From assembly GCA_964420985.1 (NCBI GenBank), contig CAYQUT010000011.1:1-64000 (forward strand): a stretch of DNA of 64,000 bases. Direction: 5' to 3'. The number at the start of each line of letters is the position of its first letter. Within the stretch, counting starts at the first letter, position 1. Source of the stretch: CAMCTV01 sp964420985. GTDB taxonomy: Bacteria; Bacteroidota; Bacteroidia; Flavobacteriales_D; Sanyastnellaceae. The position numbers and the translations under genes were made by a program. The notes under the pieces were generated by a model. The model was not told the DNA's origin, searched no databases, and was given only the letters and a program-made list of their open reading frames with translations. This document shows positions 15,735 to 25,429 of the stretch, piece after piece.

Positions 15735-17737
15735 GCTGTAGTGGTTTCTAATTGTTTTTGCAAGTTAAACATTTCATCACGTAGTCGAGCGGCATTCATA
15801 AAATCCAACTCTTTGGCGGCTACTTCCATTTGTTTCTTGGTGGATTGAATCAATCCCTGTAACTGATCTTTGGATAAGTATTGATGCACCGGATCGGCAG
15901 CCATTGCAGCATTCCAATCCGTTGGTTCAGTATACACTTTTTTGGATGCCGTGCTGATATGATCCTTTTTCACTTGACGTGGCACAATGCCATTGGCTTC
16001 ATTATAGGCCAGTTGCTTCAAACGTCTTCTCTCCGTCTCACGCATGGTTGATTTCATGCTGTCGGTTACTTTGTCTGCATAGAAAATCACTCTGCCATTC
16101 AGATTTCGCGCCGCACGACCGGCCGTTTGTGTCAACGAGCGATGACTGCGCAAGAATCCTTCCTTGTCTGCATCCATGATGGCAACCAAAGAAACTTCTG
16201 GTAAATCCAAACCCTCACGCAAGAGATTGACACCAATAAGGACATCAAACTCACCTTCTCTTAGGCCTCTTAAAATTTCTATTCGATCCAATGTTTGCAC
16301 TTCACTGTGAATGTATCTGCACTTAACGTTGATTCGATCAAAGTATTTTGCCAACTCCTCTGCCATTCTCTTGGTCAATGTAGTGACCAATACCCTTTCG
16401 CCTTTGTCTACCGTTTTGCGAATCTCTTCCAGCAAATTATCCACTTGATTTTTGGTTGGTCGGATTTCAATAGGAGGATCCAATAAACCCGTAGGGCGAA
16501 CTACTTGGTCCACCACTACACCTTCCGATTTCTCCAATTCATAATCCGCGGGAGTGGCTGAGACAAAGATTACTTGGTTCTGCATTTCCTCCCACTCATT
16601 GAATTTGAGCGGGCGGTTGTCCATGGCCGCCGAGAGTCGGAAACCATGTTCCACCAAATTGACTTTTCTGCTTCTGTCACCGCCGTACATGGCGCTCACC
16701 TGACTCACGGTCACGTGACTCTCATCAATCACAAACAAATAGTCCTTTGGAAAATAATCCATGAGGCAGAACGGACGTTGGCCCGGTTGGCGTCGATCAA
16801 AGTAACGGGAATAATTCTCAATGCCGGAACAATATCCCAATTCCTTCATCATTTCAATATCGTAGGTCACACGTTCTTCCAATCGTTTGGCCTCCACCTC
16901 CTTACCTTCTCGTTTAAAGGCCTCGACCTGCACCACCATGTCTTGCTGAATCTCCCAAATGGCATCATTCAACGTCTCCTTGGAGGTTACAAATAGATTG
17001 GCCGGATAAATACGAATGGTCTCATACTTCATTATTTTCTTTCCTGAAGCAGGATCAATGCTATCAATGGATTCAATCTCGTTGTCCCAAAACACAACCC
17101 GAATGGCATGATCCGCATAGGCAAGAAAAATGTCCACCGTATCGCCACTCACTCGGAAAGTCCCTCTCGCAAAGTCAACCAATGCCCTACTGTAAAGACT
17201 TTCCACCAATCGATGCAAAAATCCCTGACGACTCATCTTTTGTCCTTTGGCCAAATCAATGACGGATTTGTTGAATTCTATCGGGTTACCGATACCATAA
17301 ATACAAGAAATAGAAGCCACTACAATAACATCACGTCTACCGGAAAGCAATGCAGAAGTGGCACTGAGTCGCATACGTTCAATTTCCTGGTTGATGGCCA
17401 AGTCCTTCTCGATGTAGGTATTGGTGACCGGGATAAATGCTTCCGGTTGGTAATAATCGTAATAGCTTACAAAATATTCTACTAGGTTATCCGGAAAAAA
17501 GGCTTTGAATTCCCCATACAATTGTGCCGCTAGGGTCTTATTGTGGGACAGAATTAAGGTTGGCCTTTGCGTTTGTTCAATGACATTGGCCACCGTGAAA
17601 GTCTTTCCTGAGCCCGTGACACCGAGAAGTGTTTGAAATTTCTCATTGGTTTCAATTCCCCTTACCAGTTGTTTGATGGCCTCGGGCTGATCACCTGAGG
17701 GCGTAAAAGGAGATTGAATTTTAAATTGCATATACAA
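15731..17737 (-). CDS. uvrB: excinuclease ABC subunit B (UvrB)
   Basis: A 668-residue DNA-damage verification helicase of nucleotide excision repair, normal length. The N-terminal SPFTPSGDQPEAI is the Q-motif region; Walker A is GVTGSGKT at 39-46; the damage-binding beta-hairpin (YYDYYQPEAFIPVTNTYIEK) near 90-110, the DESH-box FVIDESHVT, and motif VI QTAGRAARN are present, and the C-terminal UVR domain that binds UvrC is intact (MNAARLRDEM). Two in-frame ATGs (17737, 17731) are equally possible. It lies 2 bp after the TonB receptor gene in a six-gene run. Confidence 0.97.
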   Translation of the reverse strand: MYMQFKIQSPFTPSGDQPEAIKQLVRGIETNEKFQTLLGVTGSGKTFTVANVIEQTQRPTLILSHNKTLAAQLYGEFKAFFPDNLVEYFVSYYDYYQPEAFIPVTNTYIEKDLAINQEIERMRLSATSALLSGRRDVIVVASISCIYGIGNPIEFNKSVIDLAKGQKMSRQGFLHRLVESLYSRALVDFARGTFRVSGDTVDIFLAYADHAIRVVFWDNEIESIDSIDPASGKKIMKYETIRIYPANLFVTSKETLNDAIWEIQQDMVVQVEAFKREGKEVEAKRLEERVTYDIEMMKELGYCSGIENYSRYFDRRQPGQRPFCLMDYFPKDYLFVIDESHVTVSQVSAMYGGDRSRKVNLVEHGFRLSAAMDNRPLKFNEWEEMQNQVIFVSATPADYELEKSEGVVVDQVVRPTGLLDPPIEIRPTKNQVDNLLEEIRKTVDKGERVLVTTLTKRMAEELAKYFDRINVKCRYIHSEVQTLDRIEILRGLREGEFDVLIGVNLLREGLDLPEVSLVAIMDADKEGFLRSHRSLTQTAGRAARNLNGRVIFYADKVTDSMKSTMRETERRRLKQLAYNEANGIVPRQVKKDHISTASKKVYTEPTDWNAAMAADPVHQYLSKDQLQGLIQSTKKQMEVAAKELDFMNAARLRDEMFNLQKQLETTTA

Positions 17738-17739
17738 AT

Positions 17740-20142
17740 TTAACGGGGTCTGTGTACAAACGCGCTTAATCCAACATAGAAATTTCTTTCTGGAGAAGGA
17801 TTGTAGTATCGGCCACCTGCATCATTTAGCTGATGAAAAGAAGAATACATGCTATTTAACGCATTGTTCACCCCTATCATCCAATGCCAGGATAAAGATC
17901 GATTTTGAGATTCCCTGCTAAACATATTTCCAGACAGTCTAACCTGCATCAAGTGATATGGATTGGACCAAACGGTATTGGCATTGTTAAGAGCCATTCT
18001 GTCGACCCATTGATCGGAAATCGTGAATTGCCATTTTTCGTTCCATTCAAAATCGCATCCGGCCTGAGCTGTATGCAATGCGGTTCCTGGCATTAATTGA
18101 CCTGAAAAATTCTCCCCATCATTGGTATATTCTGTAAAAACATAATCGGCCTTGTGGCCATTGATCCATCCATTGCAACGAAGAAACTTAGATTCGCCAA
18201 CAAAAAAATTGTATTGTAATACTACCTCCCAACCGTTTTGCGAGGTGCTACCTGCATTGATAAAACTCTCTGGAACGGATGAACTCACAGCATTGGGTAG
18301 GATGATATTGGATAAGGTTTGTTGATAGCGCGCCAATTGCCATTCGACACCCTTTAGCGCTCCCTTATATCCGCATTCCCATTGATTTCCCAACTCTGGT
18401 TGCAGAGAGACATTGAATTGACCTGCGGTATAATCCACTTGTTCAAAGACGTTTGGATTTGAAAATCCTTCTCCATAATTGGCAAAAAGGTATTGATCTT
18501 TGAAACACATTATGCTTGCTGCCACCCTTGGGGTCCATTGGGGATCCCAAGAAATAGATTGCGTAGTCTCTTCCTCTGAACCATAGGCTCCAGAAACTTG
18601 AGCATTGGTTTGGTGTTGCGCTATACCTGCTTGTAACAAAGCCCAATTTCTGAATTTCAACAATCCTCCAAAGTGTGCAAAAGCTTGGAAAAAGTTGACA
18701 TCATAGTTGTATTTTAAGTCACCCCGTTCCCCGTTGGTCAAATTGAATTCTTCAATGGTGAAATGCTCTTGTTGCCACTCCAGACCAGACTTCAAAGAAA
18801 GAGACCAGTCTTTATTCTCCAGAATCTGATAACCAAGTTGTGCTCTTCCATTCCAACCTTTGTTGGATTCATCTTTAAAGCCGGCAAAAGCAGCACTGGT
18901 GCCGTAAGGGTTGATTTTGATGCTGCTCTGATAACTCACCCTCCAAATGGCTTCCCATTTGCTGTTCCAATTTCTATCCTGTCCAAAACCCATCATCCAA
19001 CGTTTTCTTTCTAAACGGGTGTCGTTGGCCAATGAAAAAGGCCGCGCTGCTTTGCGATTGGATGCCAACTCCTTAGCGTTCAAACTTCCGGGTAAAGCCC
19101 AATGGCCATTGTGGTATTGAAACTGTGTGATGTTGCTGCCAATCACATGATCATTTCCCCTGTTACCCCAATTAAAAAGATTCTTCACTTCTTTGTGAGC
19201 GGTCAGGAGAACTTGTTCTCTATTGTTGTATTCTTGATCCCTGTAGCCATGGGTTCCTGCTTTGACATAGGCCAATGAGAATTGCCTTCTATTGATTCCA
19301 ATGGGCAATGCTACATTCACCGCATACTGAAGACGATTGTAACCCCAGCTTCCCATGATTAGGCTGGACTTAATGGTGTGCGTCATGTAATTGGGACGCA
19401 ATCCTTTCATTAAAACCACCCCACCCGTTCCGTTGCCATATTCAGCCGCTGCAGGTCCCTTGATGACCTCTGCTTCTGACACCCACATGGGATCAATGGT
19501 TTCCATTGGGGTTGTACCGTCTGGAGAGGTTAAAGTAAAACCATTGAAGTACATCCGCACATTTCTGATTCCGAATGTGGAGCGCAACATGGAACCCCTG
19601 ATATTTATTCTTGGACTTCCTCCTTGACCTCTTGATTCCAGCATCACACCTGGAATGGCATTTAAACCTTGTTGCAACGACGAGCCATCTGCATTCCATT
19701 GCTTAAAGTTTAAAATTCCAATCATGCTGGGTGCCCTTTCATTGCGAACGTTGGCTGAAAAAGCCGATACCACCAATGGATTTTCCAAATGATAATTGGG
19801 CTGAAAAAAATAATAGACCGTTTTTTCAAGACTACCCCAAGAAGCTGAATGGCTAATATCCTCTTCGCTGAAAACCCATCGATTGCAATCATTTCCGTAG
19901 CAAACCAGGACCACGTCTTGGCTCTTCAAAATCATTGGCGCACCATTCTTGGGGTTAAAATTCTTGGTTTCACCCGTAACCCAATTGCTCATGCGCCACA
20001 TAGCTGAAGTTGTATCCAACGACAAATCATCATCGAAAAGCACAACGACCTTATAGGTACTTCTTTCAGCCTCTTGGGCATGAAGAGAAAAAAAACAGCC
20101 CACCGTAAAAACGAGGGCTGTCCAAAAAGATTTACTGATCAT
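17740..20142 (-). CDS. TonB-dependent outer-membrane receptor
   Basis: An 800-residue outer-membrane transporter. Signal peptide 1-22; an unusual N-terminal region of about 115 residues without the common carboxypeptidase-like domain; plug domain about 130-250 (LNAIPGVMLESRGQGG, INIRG, ADYG-like AAAEYGNGTGG, MKGL); then the beta-barrel, ending RNFYVGLSAFVHRP. Barrel proteins of this type import siderophores, cobalamin or sugar oligomers using TonB. The stop of the upstream PQQ-type dehydrogenase and this ATG overlap by one base (TAATG), so the two are probably made together and may act on the same substrate (inference). Confidence 0.9.
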   Translation of the reverse strand: MISKSFWTALVFTVGCFFSLHAQEAERSTYKVVVLFDDDLSLDTTSAMWRMSNWVTGETKNFNPKNGAPMILKSQDVVLVCYGNDCNRWVFSEEDISHSASWGSLEKTVYYFFQPNYHLENPLVVSAFSANVRNERAPSMIGILNFKQWNADGSSLQQGLNAIPGVMLESRGQGGSPRINIRGSMLRSTFGIRNVRMYFNGFTLTSPDGTTPMETIDPMWVSEAEVIKGPAAAEYGNGTGGVVLMKGLRPNYMTHTIKSSLIMGSWGYNRLQYAVNVALPIGINRRQFSLAYVKAGTHGYRDQEYNNREQVLLTAHKEVKNLFNWGNRGNDHVIGSNITQFQYHNGHWALPGSLNAKELASNRKAARPFSLANDTRLERKRWMMGFGQDRNWNSKWEAIWRVSYQSSIKINPYGTSAAFAGFKDESNKGWNGRAQLGYQILENKDWSLSLKSGLEWQQEHFTIEEFNLTNGERGDLKYNYDVNFFQAFAHFGGLLKFRNWALLQAGIAQHQTNAQVSGAYGSEEETTQSISWDPQWTPRVAASIMCFKDQYLFANYGEGFSNPNVFEQVDYTAGQFNVSLQPELGNQWECGYKGALKGVEWQLARYQQTLSNIILPNAVSSSVPESFINAGSTSQNGWEVVLQYNFFVGESKFLRCNGWINGHKADYVFTEYTNDGENFSGQLMPGTALHTAQAGCDFEWNEKWQFTISDQWVDRMALNNANTVWSNPYHLMQVRLSGNMFSRESQNRSLSWHWMIGVNNALNSMYSSFHQLNDAGGRYYNPSPERNFYVGLSAFVHRPR

Positions 20143-21551
20143 TAATGCGCAACTACAAAAGTTTTGGTTACCGTTCCTTTGCTACTTGAACAACGTACAA
20201 AGTAGCTCCCTGCTGCCCAGTCTTGCACATTCCATTTCATGGTCTCGTTGTTTACGGTTGAGCTACTAACCGTTTGGCCATTGAAACCAATGACTTCTAC
20301 GGTACTTCCCATAAAAGTTGGTGAGAAATTTAACGCCAACTCATTGGAAACCGGATTAGGGAAAACAGTAATGTTTTGTTCTGGCTCATGACCCAAGACA
20401 GAAGTATTGGTATAGGCCAAGTTTCTGAATTCCTTGATGATATTGGGACCAGAACCAGGATAAGATGAACCATTCAATGCCATATACAACGCGCCTGTAT
20501 GGGGATTGACACAAAAATCACGGATACGCTGATTGAATACTTGGAAATAGGTGTCTTGCGCATCATTGCAAGTTGCAGTTTGACCATCGGCACTCAAGTG
20601 AATCACGGATAAACGCTCGTAAGTTCCACCAAGGCCTCCCAATACTGCCATTAGAATACAATTCTGCCATTCTGGTATGGCAGGATGCACGTAATATTCA
20701 AGACCATTTACTGCCCTGCAAGGTGACCATTCCAAGATGGGTTCCTTCACATTGTTGGCGGTGCAATACGTTTGTTCAGCTGTGGTATTGCAAGCTCCCT
20801 GAACCGTAGGCCAACCATAATTTCTGTTGGGCTCAACAATGTTCAATTCATCAGATGCGTTTTGTCCATGCTCACTTTCATAAATAATTCCATTGGGCCC
20901 AACACACAAACCTTGTCCGTTGCGGTGACCGAAGGAGTAAACATAAGAGTTGGGATCTGGGTTGTCAGAAGGAATACTTCCATCAAGATTGACACGAAGA
21001 ATTTTCCCATTCAACGAGTTGATGTTTTGGCTGCTCACCCCCTGATCACCATTGTCACCAGTTGTCATCATGATCTTGTTATCTGGTGTAATGATTATGC
21101 GTGAACCATTGTGGATGGCTGCACCGCCAATGGCATCAATTAAAATGGTCTCGTTGACCAGTGCTGTTCCATCATAATCAAACATGGACAAACGCTCTTT
21201 GATGGTGTTGGCACCTTGGTTGTAATTGTATACAACGTACACTTTAGGGTTGGTTAAAAAATCAGGATGCAAACACATGCCCAACATACCCGGTTCGCTA
21301 CCTCCGTTATACGGCACTGTTTTGGTCAACAAAGTTTCATAATTTCCTGTCGCGGGGTCGATGCGCAAAACATTTCCTTTGCGGGTGGTGCACCAAATGT
21401 GATCATCTTGACCCCAAACCAATTCCCAAGGAATTTGCACTCCTGTCACCAAATCAAATTCTGTCAATGTTGTATTCCCAACTTGATGGGTATTCTGGGC
21501 ATTCGCAGCATAGGCGAATAACATGCTTATAACAACGGCTATTTTTTTCAT
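20142..21551 (-). CDS. secreted PQQ-dependent sugar dehydrogenase family protein with T9SS sorting domain
   Basis: A 469-residue protein: signal peptide, a six-bladed propeller of the GSDH/soluble glucose dehydrogenase family (WELVWGQDDHIWCTTRKG, MMTTGDNGDQG, EHGQNASDELN, NRNYGWPTV), and a T9SS type A sorting domain starting ITVFPNPVSNELAL. Family members oxidise aldoses using PQQ and Ca2+, but many bacterial paralogues have unknown substrates. No PQQ synthesis genes are seen here. ATG at 21551 is chosen over an upstream start at 21584. It heads the operon that includes the TonB receptor and uvrB. Confidence 0.85.
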   Translation of the reverse strand: MKKIAVVISMLFAYAANAQNTHQVGNTTLTEFDLVTGVQIPWELVWGQDDHIWCTTRKGNVLRIDPATGNYETLLTKTVPYNGGSEPGMLGMCLHPDFLTNPKVYVVYNYNQGANTIKERLSMFDYDGTALVNETILIDAIGGAAIHNGSRIIITPDNKIMMTTGDNGDQGVSSQNINSLNGKILRVNLDGSIPSDNPDPNSYVYSFGHRNGQGLCVGPNGIIYESEHGQNASDELNIVEPNRNYGWPTVQGACNTTAEQTYCTANNVKEPILEWSPCRAVNGLEYYVHPAIPEWQNCILMAVLGGLGGTYERLSVIHLSADGQTATCNDAQDTYFQVFNQRIRDFCVNPHTGALYMALNGSSYPGSGPNIIKEFRNLAYTNTSVLGHEPEQNITVFPNPVSNELALNFSPTFMGSTVEVIGFNGQTVSSSTVNNETMKWNVQDWAAGSYFVRCSSSKGTVTKTFVVAH

Positions 21552-21558
21552 CTTGGGG

Positions 21559-21590
21559 TAAAAATAGCAGGTCTGACGGCACACGACAAA
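21559..21590 (-). promoter_or_regulatory. promoter of the dehydrogenase-TonB-uvrB operon
   Basis: On the minus strand TTTG (21587-21590) is followed after 20 bp by TATTTTTA (21559-21566, seven of eight to TAnnTTTG), 7 nt upstream of the ATG at 21551. Motifs and spacing fit the Bacteroidota sigma-factor pattern well. Confidence 0.65.
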
Positions 21591-21679
21591 TTTTTAACGA
21601 TTAACCATCGTGCTATATGCACCTTATATGCTGCTTGTTTTTTATTTCTGGTTAATGAAAATTTGCAAAAATAATATCG

Positions 21680-21714
21680 TTTGAATCAACCCAGCATAAT
21701 AACACGTATATTTG
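21680..21714 (+). promoter_or_regulatory. promoter of the antitoxin-toxin operon
   Basis: TTTG (21680-21683), 23-bp spacer, then TATATTTG (21707-21714), a perfect TAnnTTTG. ATG is 20 nt downstream. Confidence 0.65.
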
Positions 21715-21736
21715 AATACAAAAACACACGTGTTAT
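21699..21736 (+). promoter_or_regulatory. inverted-repeat operator of the antitoxin-toxin operon
   Basis: Perfect 9-bp arms ATAACACGT (21699-21707) and ACGTGTTAT (21728-21736) are separated by 20 bp, i.e. about two and a half to three helical turns centre to centre (29 bp). The left arm touches the first base of the -7 box and the right arm covers the first two bases of the ATG. Since the left arm lies upstream of the transcription start, this is a DNA operator rather than an mRNA hairpin. Autoregulation by the encoded antitoxin is the likely use (inference). Confidence 0.65.
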
Positions 21737-21980
21737 GAAAGTCAAGTTAACCTTAACCATAGAAAAAGAAATGATAGCCATGGCCAAGAAATTTGCTGAA
21801 AGCAGTGGGATGAGCGTATCCCAATTGACAGAAGATTTTTTCAAATCACTCACATCAAAAAAGATGAGTAATGAAGTATCCCATCCCATCATGAATTTAA
21901 GAGGAAGTATCTCGGCCCATCAAGTAGAGGATTGGCAAGATGATTATGCAAATCACTTGATGAAAAAATATAAAGCATGA
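21735..21980 (+). CDS. DUF6364-like antitoxin (ribbon-helix-helix type)
   Basis: An 81-residue protein. The N-terminal KVKLTLTIEKEMIAMAKKFA followed by SVSQLTEDFFK has the beta-strand then two-helix pattern of ribbon-helix-helix DNA-binding antitoxins (DUF6364 family in Bacteroidota). The C-terminal part (about 50-81) would wrap and block the PIN toxin. ATG at 21735 is used; an upstream in-frame start would place the operator inside the coding region. The stop overlaps the toxin start as ATGA. Confidence 0.82.
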   Translation: MKVKLTLTIEKEMIAMAKKFAESSGMSVSQLTEDFFKSLTSKKMSNEVSHPIMNLRGSISAHQVEDWQDDYANHLMKKYKA

Positions 21981-22402
21981 AACACTTCTTTTTGGACACC
22001 AATGTGATTCTAGATTTTCTAATCGATCGTGGAGAGGCAACAAAATTTGCCGATGCACTCATTCAAAAAGCCATTGGTAAAAAATGCAAGCTTTATTGCA
22101 GCGCCCTCACCTATTCCCATTTATTTTATATCACCAGAAAAATTCATGGTGCTGCTGCGGCTAAAAAAAACATCAGAACCATGATGGATATTATATCAGC
22201 AATGCCTGTGAACGAATCTCACATCATGGCTGGTCTCGGTTCCATACATCCCGATTTAGAAGATGGAATACAATATCATTGTTGTCTTCAGAACAATAAA
22301 ATTGACGCCCTCATTACACGAGATCGAAAGGCATTTCCTCGAAAAAAAATAGCCATTCTACATCCTCAATCTGCCTTGTCGTTATTAGAGACTAATGGAT
22401 AA
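21977..22402 (+). CDS. PIN domain ribonuclease toxin (VapC-like)
   Basis: A 141-residue PIN-domain protein. The first acidic residue is D7 (FLDTNVILDFLIDR), later ones LEDGIQYH and ITRDRKAF, all typical. In the second motif, where classic VapC has Glu, it reads TYSHLFYITRK, which is common in this Bacteroidota subgroup (LYYxxRK). VapC-type toxins cut tRNA or rRNA; the target is unknown here. Last 11 bp overlap the end of the convergent CotH gene. Confidence 0.85.
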   Translation: MKHFFLDTNVILDFLIDRGEATKFADALIQKAIGKKCKLYCSALTYSHLFYITRKIHGAAAAKKNIRTMMDIISAMPVNESHIMAGLGSIHPDLEDGIQYHCCLQNNKIDALITRDRKAFPRKKIAILHPQSALSLLETNG

Positions 22403-24602
22403 CAACCAATCTCACTACCCCATTACCTGAGACAATGTTGTAGACTCCAGATGTCCATTGATCTGTTTCCACAATGGCTGGCATCATTAAATTGGCGATC
22501 CACTGACCTTGGTTATTGTACACTTTACCAAAACCTCCCTTCCAATAAAAGTAATCTTGAGCGGGATTGGGGTAAACCTGAATGGATGCGTTGGCAGGCT
22601 CTTCTATAAAAGTAGCCACATTGCTTGCCGCCGGAGTTGAGGCACTGACCATTTGCCATGGAGTTTCTCCATCCGTCATTCTGGCGTAACTCACAAGACC
22701 ATCGACCGCAGGGAAAGAGATGGAATCCAACCAATGAAAATCACCATTGTCCCAATAGGAAATGCCAACAAATTCGCCATCGCCATTCAATTTAAAATTC
22801 AAATGACTGTTCCCTTGCGTTGGCGTATCATCCGCCCAAAACGTCAAAAAGGAACCTGAATTGATATTGATGTCATGCAATTTCCACTTATTGGGATCTC
22901 TTGGATTATCGGTGATCCAGATGTTATTCCACAGGAAAATTGAGCCGGGAGCTCGATAAATCTCAATCCAATCATTCTGCTCATTGGCTGCATCCCCATA
23001 TCCTTGTGTGCCATTGGGCGCAATTTCATTGATGAAATAACCTAGATTTTCAGTACCTATGTGGGTAACATAAACTTGGCATGGATTAGCTGTGAGATTC
23101 TGGCCTGCAGGTACCACCTGCCATTCAATGGTTCCTTGAAAACCTGCTAGCGGCAGAGTCACCAAAATAGAATAATCCCATATGGATGAACTGACGACAT
23201 TGGCGGAAAGCAGATTCCAATTGGATGCACCTTCAATTCGGTAGCCCACACTTGGGGAATTGGAGGTTGACTTAAAAGACAAATGTATGGCATCACCTGC
23301 CACTTGACTGGATACTTGATAGATTAAATTGGGATTCGCAATGTTATTGTCCAATTGACTCAATGCAGAAGAAACGCGGGCATTGATGTACTCCAAAATT
23401 CCGAATGTAACATGATCTCCCCAAGCACTGTCCAAGGCATTGGTAAAATCAGTGTTATCAAAACCGTAATCCAAAGTTCGGTAGGTATCATTCAAAGCGG
23501 ATGGGGTGATCATGGTCTGCAACGACTCCACTTGAAGTGTATAGTCATTGGAGCTCATGTAATTGGCTACCGATTGAATGTAGAAATTATATATGGATCG
23601 AAATTCTGCAGTGGCCATCATCTTGTTGTACAACACCAAGTTGGCGCTTCCATCCCAATTATAAATATTTCGGGTGCTCCAATTGATATTGGACCAATCA
23701 ATTCCAAAAGTATTGTCTGTATCGTAAGGTAAAAATTCCAATCGGTGGGTGAGATCATTTTGATAGAGGTAGAAATTATTTTTATTAAAATGCGCGCCAT
23801 CCCAATTGCCCGTCATGACATCTATGGCCATGTATTGTAATAAACGATCAACATTGAAAATCTTTCTTAACTCACAGGGTAAGCTCGAGGCAGGCGTGTT
23901 GTTGATGACTTGAATAAAATCCGCCAGATCTTGAAAATCATTCAATTGGGTATTGTTCTCCAGACCATAAATGACAGAACCCCATGGTGAAAGCACCTGA
24001 TAATCTGCCCCATTGGGTCCTAGATATTCCAAAGTGGCGGGATATAAGCATTTCCAACGGTTACCTGTTTTTTCATTAAAATACAATTCTGTAAATAAAT
24101 CATCCACAAACTCTACATTGATATACAACCCTTTGTATTCGCCATTGATGTACAACTCGGTATAACTCACCCGTGATCCAGGCAACCCAAAATGCCGACA
24201 CAAATCCCAGTACAATTTAGCCCGCATCAAACTGGGATCATTGTGATTGCCATTGAGATTGAGCTCACGTAAGCCTTGCCACTTGCCCACCCCAAGTGGC
24301 ACATTAAAATCTACTTTAAAAGATTTCTTAGCTGCTTGTAGACTTGTGTTTCCACGAGATCTAAAACCGACGTTGGCCAATGAGTCCATAAATCCATCGG
24401 ATTCAAAAACAAAAGAGGCGGGAAATTCATGACCATTGCCCAAATAATCATCCGACAAAAGAAGATTCAAAGAATCGGGATGAATATAAATTTTAATCTT
24501 GGTTACCTCTGATTGCGGAAAAACATTTCCCCATTCAGGAAGTTGGCCATAAACCTGTCCCATCCAAAAACAGAGAACGGCAATTATCAATGCACTGCGC
24601 AT
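22392..24602 (-). CDS. CotH kinase family protein with C-terminal lamin-tail and T9SS domains
   Basis: A 736-residue secreted protein. Signal peptide 1-19; CotH kinase domain about 30-420 (SRGNTSLQAAKKSFKVDF, LRELNLNGNHNDPSLMRAKL, ELYINGEYKGLYINVEFVD, FLPYDTDNTFGIDWS); an Ig-like region; a lamin-tail domain near 560-690 (FINEIAPNGTQ, NDWIEIYRAPG); a short T9SS sorting domain from IQVYPNPAQDYF. CotH of Bacillus phosphorylates spore coat proteins; the Lys and DxD-type residues here look intact, so extracellular protein or sugar phosphorylation is possible (inference). ATG at 24602 begins the signal peptide. It follows prmA by 2 bp. Confidence 0.86.
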   Translation of the reverse strand: MRSALIIAVLCFWMGQVYGQLPEWGNVFPQSEVTKIKIYIHPDSLNLLLSDDYLGNGHEFPASFVFESDGFMDSLANVGFRSRGNTSLQAAKKSFKVDFNVPLGVGKWQGLRELNLNGNHNDPSLMRAKLYWDLCRHFGLPGSRVSYTELYINGEYKGLYINVEFVDDLFTELYFNEKTGNRWKCLYPATLEYLGPNGADYQVLSPWGSVIYGLENNTQLNDFQDLADFIQVINNTPASSLPCELRKIFNVDRLLQYMAIDVMTGNWDGAHFNKNNFYLYQNDLTHRLEFLPYDTDNTFGIDWSNINWSTRNIYNWDGSANLVLYNKMMATAEFRSIYNFYIQSVANYMSSNDYTLQVESLQTMITPSALNDTYRTLDYGFDNTDFTNALDSAWGDHVTFGILEYINARVSSALSQLDNNIANPNLIYQVSSQVAGDAIHLSFKSTSNSPSVGYRIEGASNWNLLSANVVSSSIWDYSILVTLPLAGFQGTIEWQVVPAGQNLTANPCQVYVTHIGTENLGYFINEIAPNGTQGYGDAANEQNDWIEIYRAPGSIFLWNNIWITDNPRDPNKWKLHDININSGSFLTFWADDTPTQGNSHLNFKLNGDGEFVGISYWDNGDFHWLDSISFPAVDGLVSYARMTDGETPWQMVSASTPAASNVATFIEEPANASIQVYPNPAQDYFYWKGGFGKVYNNQGQWIANLMMPAIVETDQWTSGVYNIVSGNGVVRLVVIH

Positions 24603-24604
24603 GG

Positions 24605-25429
24605 TTAAGACTTTGTCAGGTGAAGCATACACCAACCCTCTTTTACGGTTTGTTGGATTGGTTTTCCACTTGGAAAGGCATTCATCAAAATGGGTACATC
24701 TTGTTCGTAAAAACCACTCAATAAAAGATGTCCACCGGCAACCAAATGTTCCCAATATATGGAACCATCTCGGGTAAGAATGTTTCGATTGATATTGGCT
24801 AGAATGATATCATATCTCTGATTAATCTTTTCTGCGCCACCTTGAATCGATTGTATTTTAGAACAATTGTTCCGCAAGGCATTTTCATTACAGTTTTCAA
24901 AAGCCCATTCATCGATATCGATTGCATCCAAAGATGAAGCTCCCTTTTTCTCGGCTAAAATGGCCAAAACTCCAGTGCCACTTCCCATGTCCAAGACTTT
25001 TTTATCCGTGAAATCCATGGTCAATATTTCGGACAACATCAGGTGCGTAGTGGCATGATGACCAGTACCAAAACTCATTTTGGGCTCAATGATCAATTCA
25101 AACGGTACGTTTGTTTTATCATGAAACGGAGCACAAACACGACAATCGTCAGAAACCTCAATGGGTTCAAATTGACTTTCCCATTGGGCATTCCAATTTT
25201 GCTGTGCAATTTCCTTCCATTGATAATTGACCTCGCAATTCTCAACATTCCAATTTTCGATGATCAGGGCCATGCGATTTTCATCCCAAGCATCTTTCTG
25301 AATGTAGGCCGTTAAGCCATCTTCTTCCTCAACGAAACTTTCAAAATCTATATCCGCAAGGTAAACCGTTAACACATCCCGATATGGAATAACCGGATTA
25401 ATCTGAAATTTTACTTCAATGTAATTCAC
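24605..25429 (-). CDS. prmA: ribosomal protein L11 methyltransferase (PrmA)
   Basis: A 274-residue SAM-dependent enzyme that trimethylates ribosomal protein L11. Substrate-recognition domain 1-75, then EPKMSFGTGHHATT (118-128), motif I VLDMGSGTGVLA (145-156), DAIDIDEWA and the NPPY-equivalent ANINRNIL (211-218). Slightly shorter than the E. coli enzyme but complete. Overlaps tpiA by 4 bp (ATGA). Confidence 0.95.
   Translation of the reverse strand: MNYIEVKFQINPVIPYRDVLTVYLADIDFESFVEEEDGLTAYIQKDAWDENRMALIIENWNVENCEVNYQWKEIAQQNWNAQWESQFEPIEVSDDCRVCAPFHDKTNVPFELIIEPKMSFGTGHHATTHLMLSEILTMDFTDKKVLDMGSGTGVLAILAEKKGASSLDAIDIDEWAFENCNENALRNNCSKIQSIQGGAEKINQRYDIILANINRNILTRDGSIYWEHLVAGGHLLLSGFYEQDVPILMNAFPSGKPIQQTVKEGWCMLHLTKS

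Noticed and set aside
21699..21736. Inverted repeat as mRNA hairpin or riboswitch
   Set aside because: The left arm lies upstream of the predicted transcription start, so it cannot fold in the mRNA; a DNA operator explains it better.
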